Program-made: the position numbers and the translations under genes
DNA from: Nocardia shimofusensis NBRC 100134
Lineage (GTDB): Bacteria > Actinomycetota > Actinomycetes > Mycobacteriales > Mycobacteriaceae
Length of the DNA stretch: 64,000 nucleotides
Direction: 5' to 3'
Assembly: GCF_001613125.1 (NCBI RefSeq)
Contig: NZ_BDBT01000024.1
Location: forward strand, 53,226 to 117,225
In this document: piece after piece, positions 33,154 to 41,245 of the stretch
Numbering within the stretch: position 1 is the first letter of the stretch
Layout of the letters: every line of letters begins with the position of its first letter
The notes under the pieces: model-generated
Databases searched by the model: none
Seen by the model: the letters and a program-made list of their open reading frames with translations, nothing else
What the model was told of the DNA's origin: nothing

Positions 33154-34491
33154 GTGCGAACCGGTTGGGTGCGCGCGTCGTCCACGCGCAATGTCCCGAA
33201 ATCCCCACGCGCGCTGACCGCGATCGCCGCCCTCGGCGCGGTCGTGCTCTCCGGATGCGGCACCGGCGTCGACGACATCACCGCGGGCTCGGGCGAAGGC
33301 TGGCCCGCTGTCCATTACGACGGGCGCAATTCCGGCGCCGGCCCCGTGACCGGTGCGCGGCAGCTGGATCTGAGCTGGTCGCGGCCGGTCGGCGGGCCCA
33401 TCGCCCAGCCGGCCACCGTCGGCCCCGACAGTCAGCTGTTCGTGACCACCCGCACCGCAGGCGGCTGCGCGATCCTGTCGCTGCAGATGCCTACCGGCCG
33501 TAAGCGTTTCTGTGATCGCCTGGGCCCCAGCGCCGTATCCTCGCCGACACTGGTCGACAGCCACACCAACGTCTACTTCGGTGACGACGGCGCGGTGAAC
33601 TCCTACAACCTGATGGGCCAGCCGCGCTGGCGGACACCGGTCGCGGGCGTCCCGGTCTCGGTGCAGTTCACCGGTGACAGCCACGTGCTCACCATCACCC
33701 AGTCCGGCCAGATCGACGTGCTCGAGCGCCAGACCGGCAAACGCGTGGTTCCGACCACCCAACTGCTCGGCGAGCCCGACTTCCTGGAGTATCCCGATCT
33801 GACCCGGCCCGCCTCCGGGCAGGGCCTCGACGACTGCGGCGCGGGTGGCCCGCAGTGTCCGGTCGCCACCGTCTCGGCCGTCGACGCGGAGACCGGGCGC
33901 TTCTTCGTCACGGTCTGGCAGCCCGGTGAGCCCGGGGCCGAACTCGCCGCGCTGCGCTATGCCGACCAGCGCATCCACCGGGAGTGGAGCGCCAAGGTCC
34001 TCGTCGAGGGCAGCGCGACCAGCCCCGCGCTGTCGGCCGACGCCGAGACCGTCTACGTGGGCGACAACAGCGGCCGCCTGATCGCGCTGAACACCGAGGA
34101 CGGCAGCACCCGCTGGGTGCAGAAGCTGCCGTTCACGCCGAGCGGCGCGATTTCGGTCTCCGCCGACGGCCTGATCATCCCGGCCGGTGACAAGGGTCAT
34201 CTGATGGCGCTGCGCGACACCGGTGACGTGGTCGAGACCGCTTGGGAACGCAAGGATCTGGCGCTGCGCGGGCTGCCGGTCCAGACCGCGGGCGGAGTCG
34301 GTTACACCACCGCGGCCATCGGCGCGGGCCTCAACCTGATCACCTTCGACACCGCCAGCGGCGACACCATCGACTCCGATGTGCTGCCCGGCGCCGAGGG
34401 CACCACCGCGGGTACCTCGATCGGCCCCGAGGGCGAGGTCGTCGTCGCGACCAGGATCGGCGAGATCTTCGCTTTCCAGCCCGGTCACTGA
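33154..34491 (+). CDS. PQQ-type beta-propeller lipoprotein
   Basis: 445 residues. Lipobox VLSGC (C35) after a basic, hydrophobic signal; the rest is a repeated-blade protein with PQQ-like blades, such as VYVGDNSGRLIALNTEDGSTRWVQKLPF, VYFGDDGAVNSYNLMGQPRWRTPV and LNLITFDTASGDTID. It resembles BamB-type propellers and Rv3035 by position. No PQQ-dehydrogenase catalytic residues are seen, so it is probably a scaffold or binding protein on the outer face of the membrane. GTG 33154 follows GAGAGGGGAG. Partially repeated DNA follows the stop. Confidence 0.85.
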   Translation: MRTGWVRASSTRNVPKSPRALTAIAALGAVVLSGCGTGVDDITAGSGEGWPAVHYDGRNSGAGPVTGARQLDLSWSRPVGGPIAQPATVGPDSQLFVTTRTAGGCAILSLQMPTGRKRFCDRLGPSAVSSPTLVDSHTNVYFGDDGAVNSYNLMGQPRWRTPVAGVPVSVQFTGDSHVLTITQSGQIDVLERQTGKRVVPTTQLLGEPDFLEYPDLTRPASGQGLDDCGAGGPQCPVATVSAVDAETGRFFVTVWQPGEPGAELAALRYADQRIHREWSAKVLVEGSATSPALSADAETVYVGDNSGRLIALNTEDGSTRWVQKLPFTPSGAISVSADGLIIPAGDKGHLMALRDTGDVVETAWERKDLALRGLPVQTAGGVGYTTAAIGAGLNLITFDTASGDTIDSDVLPGAEGTTAGTSIGPEGEVVVATRIGEIFAFQPGH

Positions 34492-34558
34492 GCCCTGCGG
34501 CCGGGCTTCCGACCCCACTGAGCCCTGCGGCCGAGCCCGGCGACTGAGCCTTCCGGCC
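34486..34558. repeat. Degenerate 30-bp direct repeats after the beta-propeller gene
   Basis: CACTGAGCCCTGCGGCCG occurs at 34486 and again 30 bp later at 34516; a third diverged copy (GACTGAGCCTTCCGGCC) starts at 34542. The first copy contains the stop codon of the propeller gene, so the repeat has grown from the gene end into the spacer before the convergent GT4 gene. Confidence 0.8.
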
Positions 34559-34656
34559 CGGAAACCGCACCCGGGAAGCCCGGTGACCCGGCTGGATGGC
34601 TCGAGCGACCGGGCTGGAAGGCCCGGCGACCTGTCCAGCCGGCGAGCGCGTCCGGT

Positions 34657-35919
34657 CTAGACGGGGTTGTTCGGATCCCGTTCGGGCAGCGGCCGTTCCG
34701 CGATGACCGGGCGGCCAAGTGGATTGCGTACCCGGCGCTTGGCCGAGGAGTACACCTGCGCGGTCTCGGCGGCCACGACGTCCCAGGCGAAATCGGCGGT
34801 GAGCCGTTCGCGGGCGGCGAGCGCGCGCTGTTGCGCGGCCTCGGGATCATCGAGGGTGGCGACCACGGCCTCCACCAGTCCGTCGACGTCGGCCGGTTCG
34901 AACGAGGCGCCGGTGACCCCGTCGATCACGGCCTCGCCCAGCCCGCCCGCGGTGGAGGTGACCAGCGGGGTGCCCGCCGCGGCGGCCTCGAGCGCGACGA
35001 TGCCGAACGGCTCGTAGCGGCTGGGCAACACGATCGCGTCGGCGCCGTGCAGCCAGCCGAGCAGGCCGGTGTGATCGAGCTGCCCGGCGAAGCTCACCGC
35101 GCGCGCGACCCGGTGCACGCGGGCGCGCTCACGCAGCCATTCGAACTGGGTGCCGATGCCTGCGACGGTCAGCGTCGTGCCGGGATGCGCGCGCCGGATG
35201 CGCGGCAGCGCGGCGATCGCGTCCTGCACGCCCTTCTCGTACTCCAGTCGCCCGACGTAGAGCAGCCGCGGCGGGCCGGTGCGCGGCGGTCGCGGCCGGT
35301 AGGTCCACGCGCCGACATCGATGCCGTTGCGGATCACCGTGATCGGTGTGCGCTCGGCTCCGTAGAGCCGCTCGACCTCGTCCTGCATCGACGACGAGCA
35401 GGTGATCAGCGCGTCGGACTCGTTGGCCAGCCACCACTCCACCGAGTGCACCTGCTTGTTGACCCGGCCCGCGACCCAGCCGCTGTGCCTGCCCGCTTCG
35501 GTGGCGTGGATGGTCGACACCAGCGGCACGTCGTAGAACTCGGCCAGCGCGATGGCCGGATGGGCGACCAGCCAGTCGTGCGCGTGCACCACATCCGGTA
35601 TCCAGCCCTCGCCGATGCCCGGCGTGCGCAGGCCGATGCCCGCGCGCACCATGGCGTGGCCCATCGCCAGGGTCCAGGCCAGCATGTCCTCGCCGAAGTC
35701 GAAGGCGGGCGGGTCCTCGGCCACCGCGACCACCAGCACGCCGTCCTCGATGAACGAATGGGTGGGGTGGGTGGACGGATCGGTGCCGGTGGGCCTGCGG
35801 GCCAGCACCACGACCTCGTGCCCGGCGGCGGCCAGCTCGACCGCGAGGTGATGCACATGCCTACCGAGACCACCCACCACGACGGGTGGGTACTCCCAGG
35901 ACACCATCAAGATCTTCAT
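34657..35919 (-). CDS. GT4 family glycosyltransferase (Rv3032-like)
   Basis: 420 residues of GT-B fold. The N-terminal MVSWEYPPVVVGGLGRHVHHLAVEL is the glycogen-synthase-like GGLG motif; the retaining GT4 motif is SRYEPFGIVALEAAAAGTPLV; LLYVGRLEYEKGVQDAI is the hinge. It corresponds to Rv3032, an alpha-1,4-glucosyltransferase for methylglucose lipopolysaccharide and related glucans. Last gene of a three-gene operon: its ATG overlaps the GH57 stop at 35916-35919. Confidence 0.9.
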   Translation of the reverse strand: MKILMVSWEYPPVVVGGLGRHVHHLAVELAAAGHEVVVLARRPTGTDPSTHPTHSFIEDGVLVVAVAEDPPAFDFGEDMLAWTLAMGHAMVRAGIGLRTPGIGEGWIPDVVHAHDWLVAHPAIALAEFYDVPLVSTIHATEAGRHSGWVAGRVNKQVHSVEWWLANESDALITCSSSMQDEVERLYGAERTPITVIRNGIDVGAWTYRPRPPRTGPPRLLYVGRLEYEKGVQDAIAALPRIRRAHPGTTLTVAGIGTQFEWLRERARVHRVARAVSFAGQLDHTGLLGWLHGADAIVLPSRYEPFGIVALEAAAAGTPLVTSTAGGLGEAVIDGVTGASFEPADVDGLVEAVVATLDDPEAAQQRALAARERLTADFAWDVVAAETAQVYSSAKRRVRNPLGRPVIAERPLPERDPNNPV

Positions 35920-37535
35920 GCCAGTCCTTCCGAGTCACAGCCCGGCGCACCGGCGAACTCGGTTCGCGGACCGCGGACAGCGGCCCCCACGGCTGCCGCG
36001 TCGACCTCGGGCAGCCGACGCGCGTCCAACCCGGGGAAGAAGCCGTCGGCTGTGCCCCATCTTGCCGCCAACTGCTGTGCTTTGGCGAGCTGTCCGGCGC
36101 CGACTGCGGCGGCTATCTCGCGGACCGCGTGTGCGTGCTGGTGGGCGCGATCGCGCGCGTAACCGGCCGCGGAATCCTTGCTCACCATGAACGCCCAGTC
36201 GCTGGAGACGGTGAGGACGGCCTCGCGCAGCAATTGGTCGGCCACCGGATCGCGCAGCGACGGCCCCTCGGCGGCGTCGGCGCGCATCTTGTCGACGGTG
36301 TCGAGGGCGAGCCGGACGATCTCGTCGTTGAGCGCGACCAGATCACCGACCTGGTCACCGGCCCACACCCGCCAGTCCTTGCCCGAACCCCACGAGGAAT
36401 CGGCCAGCGGCACGGGTTCGCCCACGTAACCACGGGTCCTGGCATCGGCCAGCGTGCCGACGGTGACCCCGGCCTCGGGCAGCGCGCGCAGCACCTGCGC
36501 CAGCCACTGCGGCCCCTCGTGCCACCAGTGCCCGAACAGTTCGGTGTCGAACGCGGCCACCACGAGCGCGGGGCGCCCGATCCGCTCGGACTCCGCGATC
36601 AGGCGTTCGCGCACCGTCGCCACGAAGTCGTCCACATCGCGGGTGATCGCGGCGGCGGCGAGCTCGGGATCGTAGGGCGCCTTGTCCGGCCCGGCGACCG
36701 TCTTGCCCGTGACGCGCGCGGGTTTGAGACCGGTCGCGTGGTCGTAGTGATGGAAATCACGGTAGGCCGCATGGCCGGGGTAGCCGGATTTCGGCGACCA
36801 GACGCGATAGCTGACGTGCAGATCGCGCCCGAACGCGATCACGTCGGAATCACGCACCGGACGTCCCAGGCTGCTGTCGCCGCGCAGTGCGGGGCCGTCG
36901 ACCATGAAATGCGTCACTCCCGCGGCGGCGTACCCGCTCTCCATGCCGGGGGTGTAGCCGCATTCGGGAGCCCAGATGCCGGTCGGCCTGGTACCCCAGC
37001 GGTGCTGCGCGTCGGCCAAGCCCTCGTCCAGCTGGAACGCGCGCAGACGCGGGTCGAGCAAGGGCTGGAACGGGTGCGCCAGCGGCCCGCCGAGCAGTTC
37101 GACGGTCTCCGCGTCCACGAGCTGCCGCCACACCGGCGCCGCGCCGTGCCGCCAGTTCTGCTCGAATTCGCGCAGCGCCGCCGCGGCCAGCCGGTGCTCG
37201 TGACGGCCGAGCGCGACATTGCCCGCCGCGGCGGCCTCGTCGGCGCGCAACTGCCAGTTGCCCAGCCAGTGGTGCATGCCCGCCAGGCAGTGCGGGTCGT
37301 CGAGCTGGGCGGCCAGCACCGGCGTGATGCCCAGCGTCAGCAGGTGCGAACGTCCTTCCGCGGCAAGTGTTCTCAGGGCTTCGACGACGGGAAGGTAGGT
37401 GGCCGCCCAGGATTGGTAGAGCCATTCTTCGCCCACCGGCCAGCGCCCGTGATGGGCCAGCCAGGGCAGGTGGGAATGCAGGACCAGGGTGAACTGGCCG
37501 GGAACCTGTTGTGCGCGTGCTGATCCCACTGTCAC
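35916..37535 (-). CDS. GH57 family glucan-branching protein (Rv3031-like)
   Basis: 539 residues. The GH57 start FTLVLHSHLPWLAHHGRWPVG is clear; the nucleophile Glu lies in GIWAPECGYTPG and the acid Asp in AAFDTELFGHWWHEGP, matching the AmyC/1,4-alpha-glucan-branching subgroup. It would branch the alpha-glucan made by the adjacent GT4. GTG start overlaps the methyltransferase stop (GTGA), and its own stop overlaps the GT4 start, so all three are translationally coupled. Counterpart of Rv3031. Confidence 0.92.
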   Translation of the reverse strand: MTVGSARAQQVPGQFTLVLHSHLPWLAHHGRWPVGEEWLYQSWAATYLPVVEALRTLAAEGRSHLLTLGITPVLAAQLDDPHCLAGMHHWLGNWQLRADEAAAAGNVALGRHEHRLAAAALREFEQNWRHGAAPVWRQLVDAETVELLGGPLAHPFQPLLDPRLRAFQLDEGLADAQHRWGTRPTGIWAPECGYTPGMESGYAAAGVTHFMVDGPALRGDSSLGRPVRDSDVIAFGRDLHVSYRVWSPKSGYPGHAAYRDFHHYDHATGLKPARVTGKTVAGPDKAPYDPELAAAAITRDVDDFVATVRERLIAESERIGRPALVVAAFDTELFGHWWHEGPQWLAQVLRALPEAGVTVGTLADARTRGYVGEPVPLADSSWGSGKDWRVWAGDQVGDLVALNDEIVRLALDTVDKMRADAAEGPSLRDPVADQLLREAVLTVSSDWAFMVSKDSAAGYARDRAHQHAHAVREIAAAVGAGQLAKAQQLAARWGTADGFFPGLDARRLPEVDAAAVGAAVRGPRTEFAGAPGCDSEGLA

Positions 37536-38428
37536 TTCCCTGGTTTCACCGCGATCGCGACCAGATCCAGGCTGGCGTCGATGTCGTCGGTGCGCAGGTC
37601 GAAGTCCTCGACACGCACCGCGGCCACGTCGGCGGTGAGCTCGGCGGGCCAGGGTTCACCGGCCAGCGCCCGCTGGATCTGCGCGTCGATGAACGAGCCA
37701 CCGTGCTTGGCGTCGAGAGCGCGCAGCGTCTCGCCGTGGTGCACGCCGGTCATCAGTTCCACCCGGAAGCCGGCGTCGACCAGCAGTTCGTCCAGCTCGG
37801 CGGCATCGAGCTCGCGAGTGTGGAAGGGGTTGAGCGGGGTGTCGCGGCCAGGGGAGAAGGTGATCCGGTTCGGCGTGCTGATCAGCAGCTCGCCACCGGG
37901 GCGCAGCACCCGCAGGCACTCGCGCAGGAACTGGCTCTGATCCCAAAGATGTTCGATCACTTGGAAATTCACGACCACGTCGACCGACTCGTCGGCCAGC
38001 GGCAGGTCGGCGAGGTTGCCCTGGATCATCTCCACGCGCGGGTAGCGGGCGCGCACGTGGGCCACCGCGCTCTCGTCGTAGTCGAGCCCGGTCACCTTCG
38101 CGGCGACGCCCGAGATCATGTCCGCGCCGTAGCCCTCGCCGGATCCGGCCTCGAGCACGGTCTTTCCTGCACAGCGGTCCAGCAGCCGGGCGTAGACGAC
38201 CTCGTGCCTGCGGAACCAGTAGTTCTCCTCGGCGATGCCGGGCACTGTGCGCTCGCCGGTCAGTGGCAACGTCTCGGTGCCGGTGACCGTTGTGTCGTCC
38301 GGCCGCGGGGTGTCGTCCGGCCGCGCGGTGTCGTCCGGCCTCAAGGTGTCGTCCGGCCTCGCGGTGTCGTCCGTCCCGGGGATGATCTCGTCGTCGCCCA
38401 GTGCGGCAGGGATCACAGCCTCGCTCAT
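37532..38428 (-). CDS. SAM-dependent methyltransferase (Rv3030-like)
   Basis: 298 residues. Motif I VLEAGSGEGYGADM, then VTGLDYDESAVAHVR, ESVDVVVNFQVIEHLWD and LRPGGELLISTPN, all class I features. By position it equals Rv3030, a putative glucosyl O-methyltransferase of the methylglucose lipopolysaccharide pathway. Residues 19-48 are five six-residue units of the type (P/T)DDTxR, absent from the family core. First gene of the operon with GH57 and GT4, divergent from etfB. Confidence 0.9.
   Translation of the reverse strand: MSEAVIPAALGDDEIIPGTDDTARPDDTLRPDDTARPDDTPRPDDTTVTGTETLPLTGERTVPGIAEENYWFRRHEVVYARLLDRCAGKTVLEAGSGEGYGADMISGVAAKVTGLDYDESAVAHVRARYPRVEMIQGNLADLPLADESVDVVVNFQVIEHLWDQSQFLRECLRVLRPGGELLISTPNRITFSPGRDTPLNPFHTRELDAAELDELLVDAGFRVELMTGVHHGETLRALDAKHGGSFIDAQIQRALAGEPWPAELTADVAAVRVEDFDLRTDDIDASLDLVAIAVKPGK
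38285..38374 (-). repeat. Five 18-bp tandem units in the methyltransferase 5' end
   Basis: GTGTCGTCCGGCC-type units (plus-strand sense) repeat every 18 bp and encode TDDTAR, PDDTLR, PDDTAR, PDDTPR and PDDTTV. Near-identical DNA suggests recent in-frame expansion. Confidence 0.85.
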
Positions 38429-38496
38429 CCCGTCGACGTTACTGGTAGGGGTTGGTCCCCGGCTCGCCCGGACCGCCTTCGCGACGCCTCGACAGG

Positions 38497-38518
38497 TAAG
38501 TTACCCACGAGTAACTTA
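38497..38518. promoter_or_regulatory. Perfect inverted repeat in the etfB/methyltransferase divergent promoter
   Basis: TAAGTTAC-CCACGA-GTAACTTA, with 8-bp perfect arms and a 6-bp spacer in an AT-rich patch. It lies 69 bp before the methyltransferase start and 100 bp before etfB. Architecture fits a TetR-family acyl-CoA-type regulator; the protein is not in this window. Confidence 0.7.
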
Positions 38519-38617
38519 ACGTAGGGTAGTGTCACCTGCCGAGCTACCCGAGTGGACGTACGGCTTGGTTCGTGCGCCGCCCCCATCCGCCCCAGAACAG
38601 GAGGTCGACGAACACCG

Positions 38618-39403
38618 ATGCCGAACATCGTCGTACTCATCAAGCAGGTTCCCGACACGTGGTCCGAGCGCAAGCTGTCCGACGGGGACTACACCCTGGA
38701 CCGCGAGGCCGCCGACGCCGTCCTCGACGAGATCAACGAGCGCGCCGTCGAGGAAGCGCTGCTGATCAAGGAGGCGCAGGGCGGCGAGGTCACCGTGCTG
38801 GCAGCCGGTCCCGACCGCGCCACCGAGGCCATCCGCAAGGCGCTGTCCATGGGCGCTGACAAGGCCATCCACATCAACGATCCGGCCATCCACGGCTCCG
38901 ACGCCGTGCAGACCGCCTGGGTGCTGGCTTCGGCGCTCGGCCAGGTCGAGGGCGTCGAGCTGGTCATCGCCGGTAACGAGGCCACCGACGGCCGCGCGGG
39001 CGCGATCCCGGCGATCATCGCCGAGTACCTGGGCCTGCCGCAGCTGACCCATCTGCGCAAGCTGACCGTCGACGGCGACAAGATCACCGGCGAGCGCGAG
39101 ACCGACGAGGGCGTCTTCAAGCTGGAGGCCACTCTCCCCGCGATCGTCTCGGTCACCGAGAAGATCAACGAGCCGCGTTTCCCCTCCTTCAAGGGCATCA
39201 TGGCCGCCAAGAAGAAGGAAGTTCAGGTCTTCACCCTCGCCGACCTCGGCGTGGACGCGTCCACCGTGGGTGTGGAGAACGCGGGCACCACCGTCACCTC
39301 CTCGACTCCGAAGCCCCCGCGCACCGCGGGCGAGAAGATCGCGGACGAGGGCGACGGCGGCACCAAGATCGCTCAGTACCTGGTCGGCCAGAAGATCATC
39401 TGA
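38618..39403 (+). CDS. etfB: Electron transfer flavoprotein beta subunit
   Basis: 261 residues (fixA in mycobacterial naming). NIVVLIKQVPDTWSERKL at the start and LVIAGNEATDGRAGAIPAIIAEYLGLPQLT (AMP-binding/recognition loop) are typical EtfB. With EtfA it takes electrons from acyl-CoA dehydrogenases in beta-oxidation and passes them to the quinone pool. Its AGGAGG at 38599-38604 is 13 bp from the ATG, longer than usual. Followed 44 bp later by etfA. Confidence 0.95.
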   Translation: MPNIVVLIKQVPDTWSERKLSDGDYTLDREAADAVLDEINERAVEEALLIKEAQGGEVTVLAAGPDRATEAIRKALSMGADKAIHINDPAIHGSDAVQTAWVLASALGQVEGVELVIAGNEATDGRAGAIPAIIAEYLGLPQLTHLRKLTVDGDKITGERETDEGVFKLEATLPAIVSVTEKINEPRFPSFKGIMAAKKKEVQVFTLADLGVDASTVGVENAGTTVTSSTPKPPRTAGEKIADEGDGGTKIAQYLVGQKII

Positions 39404-39447
39404 TCCGCGCCCCATTCGGACTGAAGACTTCCTAGGAGAAAAACACA

Positions 39448-40404
39448 ATGGCTGAAGTACTCGTGCTCGTCGAGCACGCCGACGGTGCGATCAAGAAGGT
39501 CAGCACCGAACTGCTCACCGCCGCCCGCACCCTGGGCACCCCGGCCGCCGTCGTGCTGGGCGTGCCCGGCGAGGCCGACAAGGTCGCCGACGCGCTGGCC
39601 GCCGCGGGCGCCGAGAAGATCTACGTCGCCGAGTCCGACGACGTGGAGAACTACCTGGTCACCCCCAAGGTCGACGTGCTCGCCGGCCTGGTGGAGTCGG
39701 TCTCCCCGGCCGCCGTGATCGTGGCCGCCTCCGCCGAGGGCAAGGAGGTGTCGGGCCGCCTCGCCGCCCGCATCGGCTCCGGCCTGCTCATCGACGTCAT
39801 CGGCGTGAACGCCGACGGCTCGGCCATCCACTCCATCTTCGGTGGCGCGTTCACCGTCGAGGCCAAGGCCAACGGCGACGTGCCGGTCATCTCGGTGCGT
39901 CCCGGCGCCGTCGAGGCCGTCGCGCAGGCAGGCGCGGGCGAGAAGGTAGCCGTCGAGGTTCCCGCGCAGGAAGAGGGCGTCGTCAAGGTGACCTCGCGCG
40001 AGCCGGTCGTCGCCGGTGACCGTCCCGAGCTCACCGAGGCGAACATCGTCGTCTCCGGTGGCCGCGGCGTCGGTTCCGCCGACAACTTCGCCGTCGTCGA
40101 GGCGCTGGCCGACTCGCTCGGCGCCGCCGTCGGCGCTTCCCGCGCCGCCGTCGACTCCGGCTACTACCCGGGCCAGTTCCAGGTCGGTCAGACCGGTAAG
40201 ACGGTCTCCCCGCAGCTGTACATCGCCCTCGGCATCTCCGGCGCCATCCAGCACCGCGCCGGTATGCAGACCTCCAAGACCATCGTGGCGGTCAACAAGG
40301 ACGAGGAAGCCCCGATCTTCGAGATCGCGGACTACGGCATCGTCGGCGACCTGTTCAATGTCGCCCCGCAGCTGACCGAAGCGGTCAAGTCGCACAAGGG
40401 CTGA
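39448..40404 (+). CDS. etfA: Electron transfer flavoprotein alpha subunit
   Basis: 318 residues (fixB). The C-terminal FAD-binding domain is complete: VSGGRGVGS, LGAAVGASRAAVDSGY, QVGQTGKTVSPQLYIALGISGAIQHRAGM and VAVNKDEEAPIFEIADYGIVGD. It forms the ETF heterodimer with EtfB. The ATG follows AGGAG. The order etfB-etfA next to the Rv3030-3032-like operon is conserved with mycobacteria. A hairpin ends the operon. Confidence 0.96.
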   Translation: MAEVLVLVEHADGAIKKVSTELLTAARTLGTPAAVVLGVPGEADKVADALAAAGAEKIYVAESDDVENYLVTPKVDVLAGLVESVSPAAVIVAASAEGKEVSGRLAARIGSGLLIDVIGVNADGSAIHSIFGGAFTVEAKANGDVPVISVRPGAVEAVAQAGAGEKVAVEVPAQEEGVVKVTSREPVVAGDRPELTEANIVVSGGRGVGSADNFAVVEALADSLGAAVGASRAAVDSGYYPGQFQVGQTGKTVSPQLYIALGISGAIQHRAGMQTSKTIVAVNKDEEAPIFEIADYGIVGDLFNVAPQLTEAVKSHKG

Positions 40405-40441
40405 GCCCCCCCGCGGGGATGCCGCGAACAGCTCTCGATAC

Positions 40442-40471
40442 GCCCGGCCGGAGTACCTACTCCGACCGGGC
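40442..40471. terminator. Hairpin after etfA
   Basis: GCCCGG-C-CGGAGTA with TACTCCG-A-CCGGGC: 13 paired bases with one internal mismatch and a 2-nt loop, followed by ATTTCGG. Located 38 bp past etfA, facing the convergent VapC gene. Confidence 0.8.
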
Positions 40472-40493
40472 ATTTCGGTATCCGTCGACCCTG

Positions 40494-40919
40494 TCAGGCG
40501 CCGTCGGGTGGTTCGGCGAGTTGAATGATCCGTGGTTTCCACGGCAGTTGAATGTTCACCGCTTCCCAGCGGGTCGGATCGAGGGTGAGTATCGCCCAGT
40601 CCAGGCGATGGGCGACAGCGGAGGTGTGCGCGGCCGCCAGATCGGGCGGGTCGATGATCCATGCGGCTGCGTGGGCGAGTTCCCGGGCCGGGTCGGTGCC
40701 GTCGAGGACGTCGAGTTCGATTGCGGGCAGATGGGTGACCAAGCCGGCGATGCTCGCGGCCTGGTCGTCGGACAGACCGGCCTGGGCGGTCGCCAGTTCG
40801 AGAATCGGCACGGACAGCCGGATGCTGTTCTCGTCCAGCGCTGCCAAGGTGTTCGCTACATGATCGTCGCCTTGGGCGAAGGCGGTCAGGACGGTGTTGT
40901 CGAGCACATAGCCGGTCAC
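40494..40919 (-). CDS. VapC-type PIN-domain toxin
   Basis: 141 residues. The PIN active-site acids are D7 (YVLDNTVL), E41 (LELATAQ), D92 (PPDLAAAH) and D113 (AILTLD), all present, so RNase activity is plausible. The gene overlaps the preceding antitoxin by 4 bp (ATGA), the standard VapBC arrangement. VapC enzymes cut tRNA or rRNA; the target here is unknown. The surrounding DNA is visibly AT-richer than its neighbours, consistent with horizontal gain. Confidence 0.85.
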   Translation of the reverse strand: MTGYVLDNTVLTAFAQGDDHVANTLAALDENSIRLSVPILELATAQAGLSDDQAASIAGLVTHLPAIELDVLDGTDPARELAHAAAWIIDPPDLAAAHTSAVAHRLDWAILTLDPTRWEAVNIQLPWKPRIIQLAEPPDGA

Positions 40920-41167
40920 CGGATGGCGTCCTGGGCGGCTGCCAGGTCTATCAAATGCTGTGCGAACGCTGCGCCGGTGGCCCGGGCTGCGCTATTCGCC
41001 TGCGCGGCGGCCATGCGCTCCTCGAAAGCCATTCGCTCGGCATTGCGGCGCCGGTCGTAGTCGTCGAGGAGTATTGCGATGGTGTCCGACATCTTGCCCG
41101 GCCGGATGGCGGCGAGACGGTCGCGTAGGGATCGGGGGACGGAGACGGTGGTCATGGCATCGCTCAT
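40916..41167 (-). CDS. VapB-type ribbon-helix-helix antitoxin
   Basis: 83 residues. MTTVSVPRSLRDRLAAIRPGKMSDTIAILLDDY fits an RHH DNA-binding N-terminus; the charged and Ala-rich C-terminus (RMAAAQANSAARATGAAFAQHL) would bind the toxin. A -10 hexamer TATGAT lies only 6 bp before the ATG (41174-41179, minus strand), suggesting a leaderless transcript. An inverted repeat overlaps that promoter and is probably its own operator. Confidence 0.8.
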   Translation of the reverse strand: MSDAMTTVSVPRSLRDRLAAIRPGKMSDTIAILLDDYDRRRNAERMAFEERMAAAQANSAARATGAAFAQHLIDLAAAQDAIR

Positions 41168-41172
41168 AAATT

Positions 41173-41191
41173 AATCATAGATCCTATGGTT
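41173..41191 (-). promoter_or_regulatory. Promoter-operator of the VapBC pair
   Basis: AATCATAG-ATC-CTATGGTT is an inverted repeat with 7 of 8 arm positions paired. The minus-strand -10 TATGAT lies inside it, so antitoxin binding would block transcription. Confidence 0.7.
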
Positions 41192-41245
41192 GGATTAGTT
41201 CTCCTGATTCGAGGTGTGTGTGAGCGTCGCGTACCTGGCGAAAGG

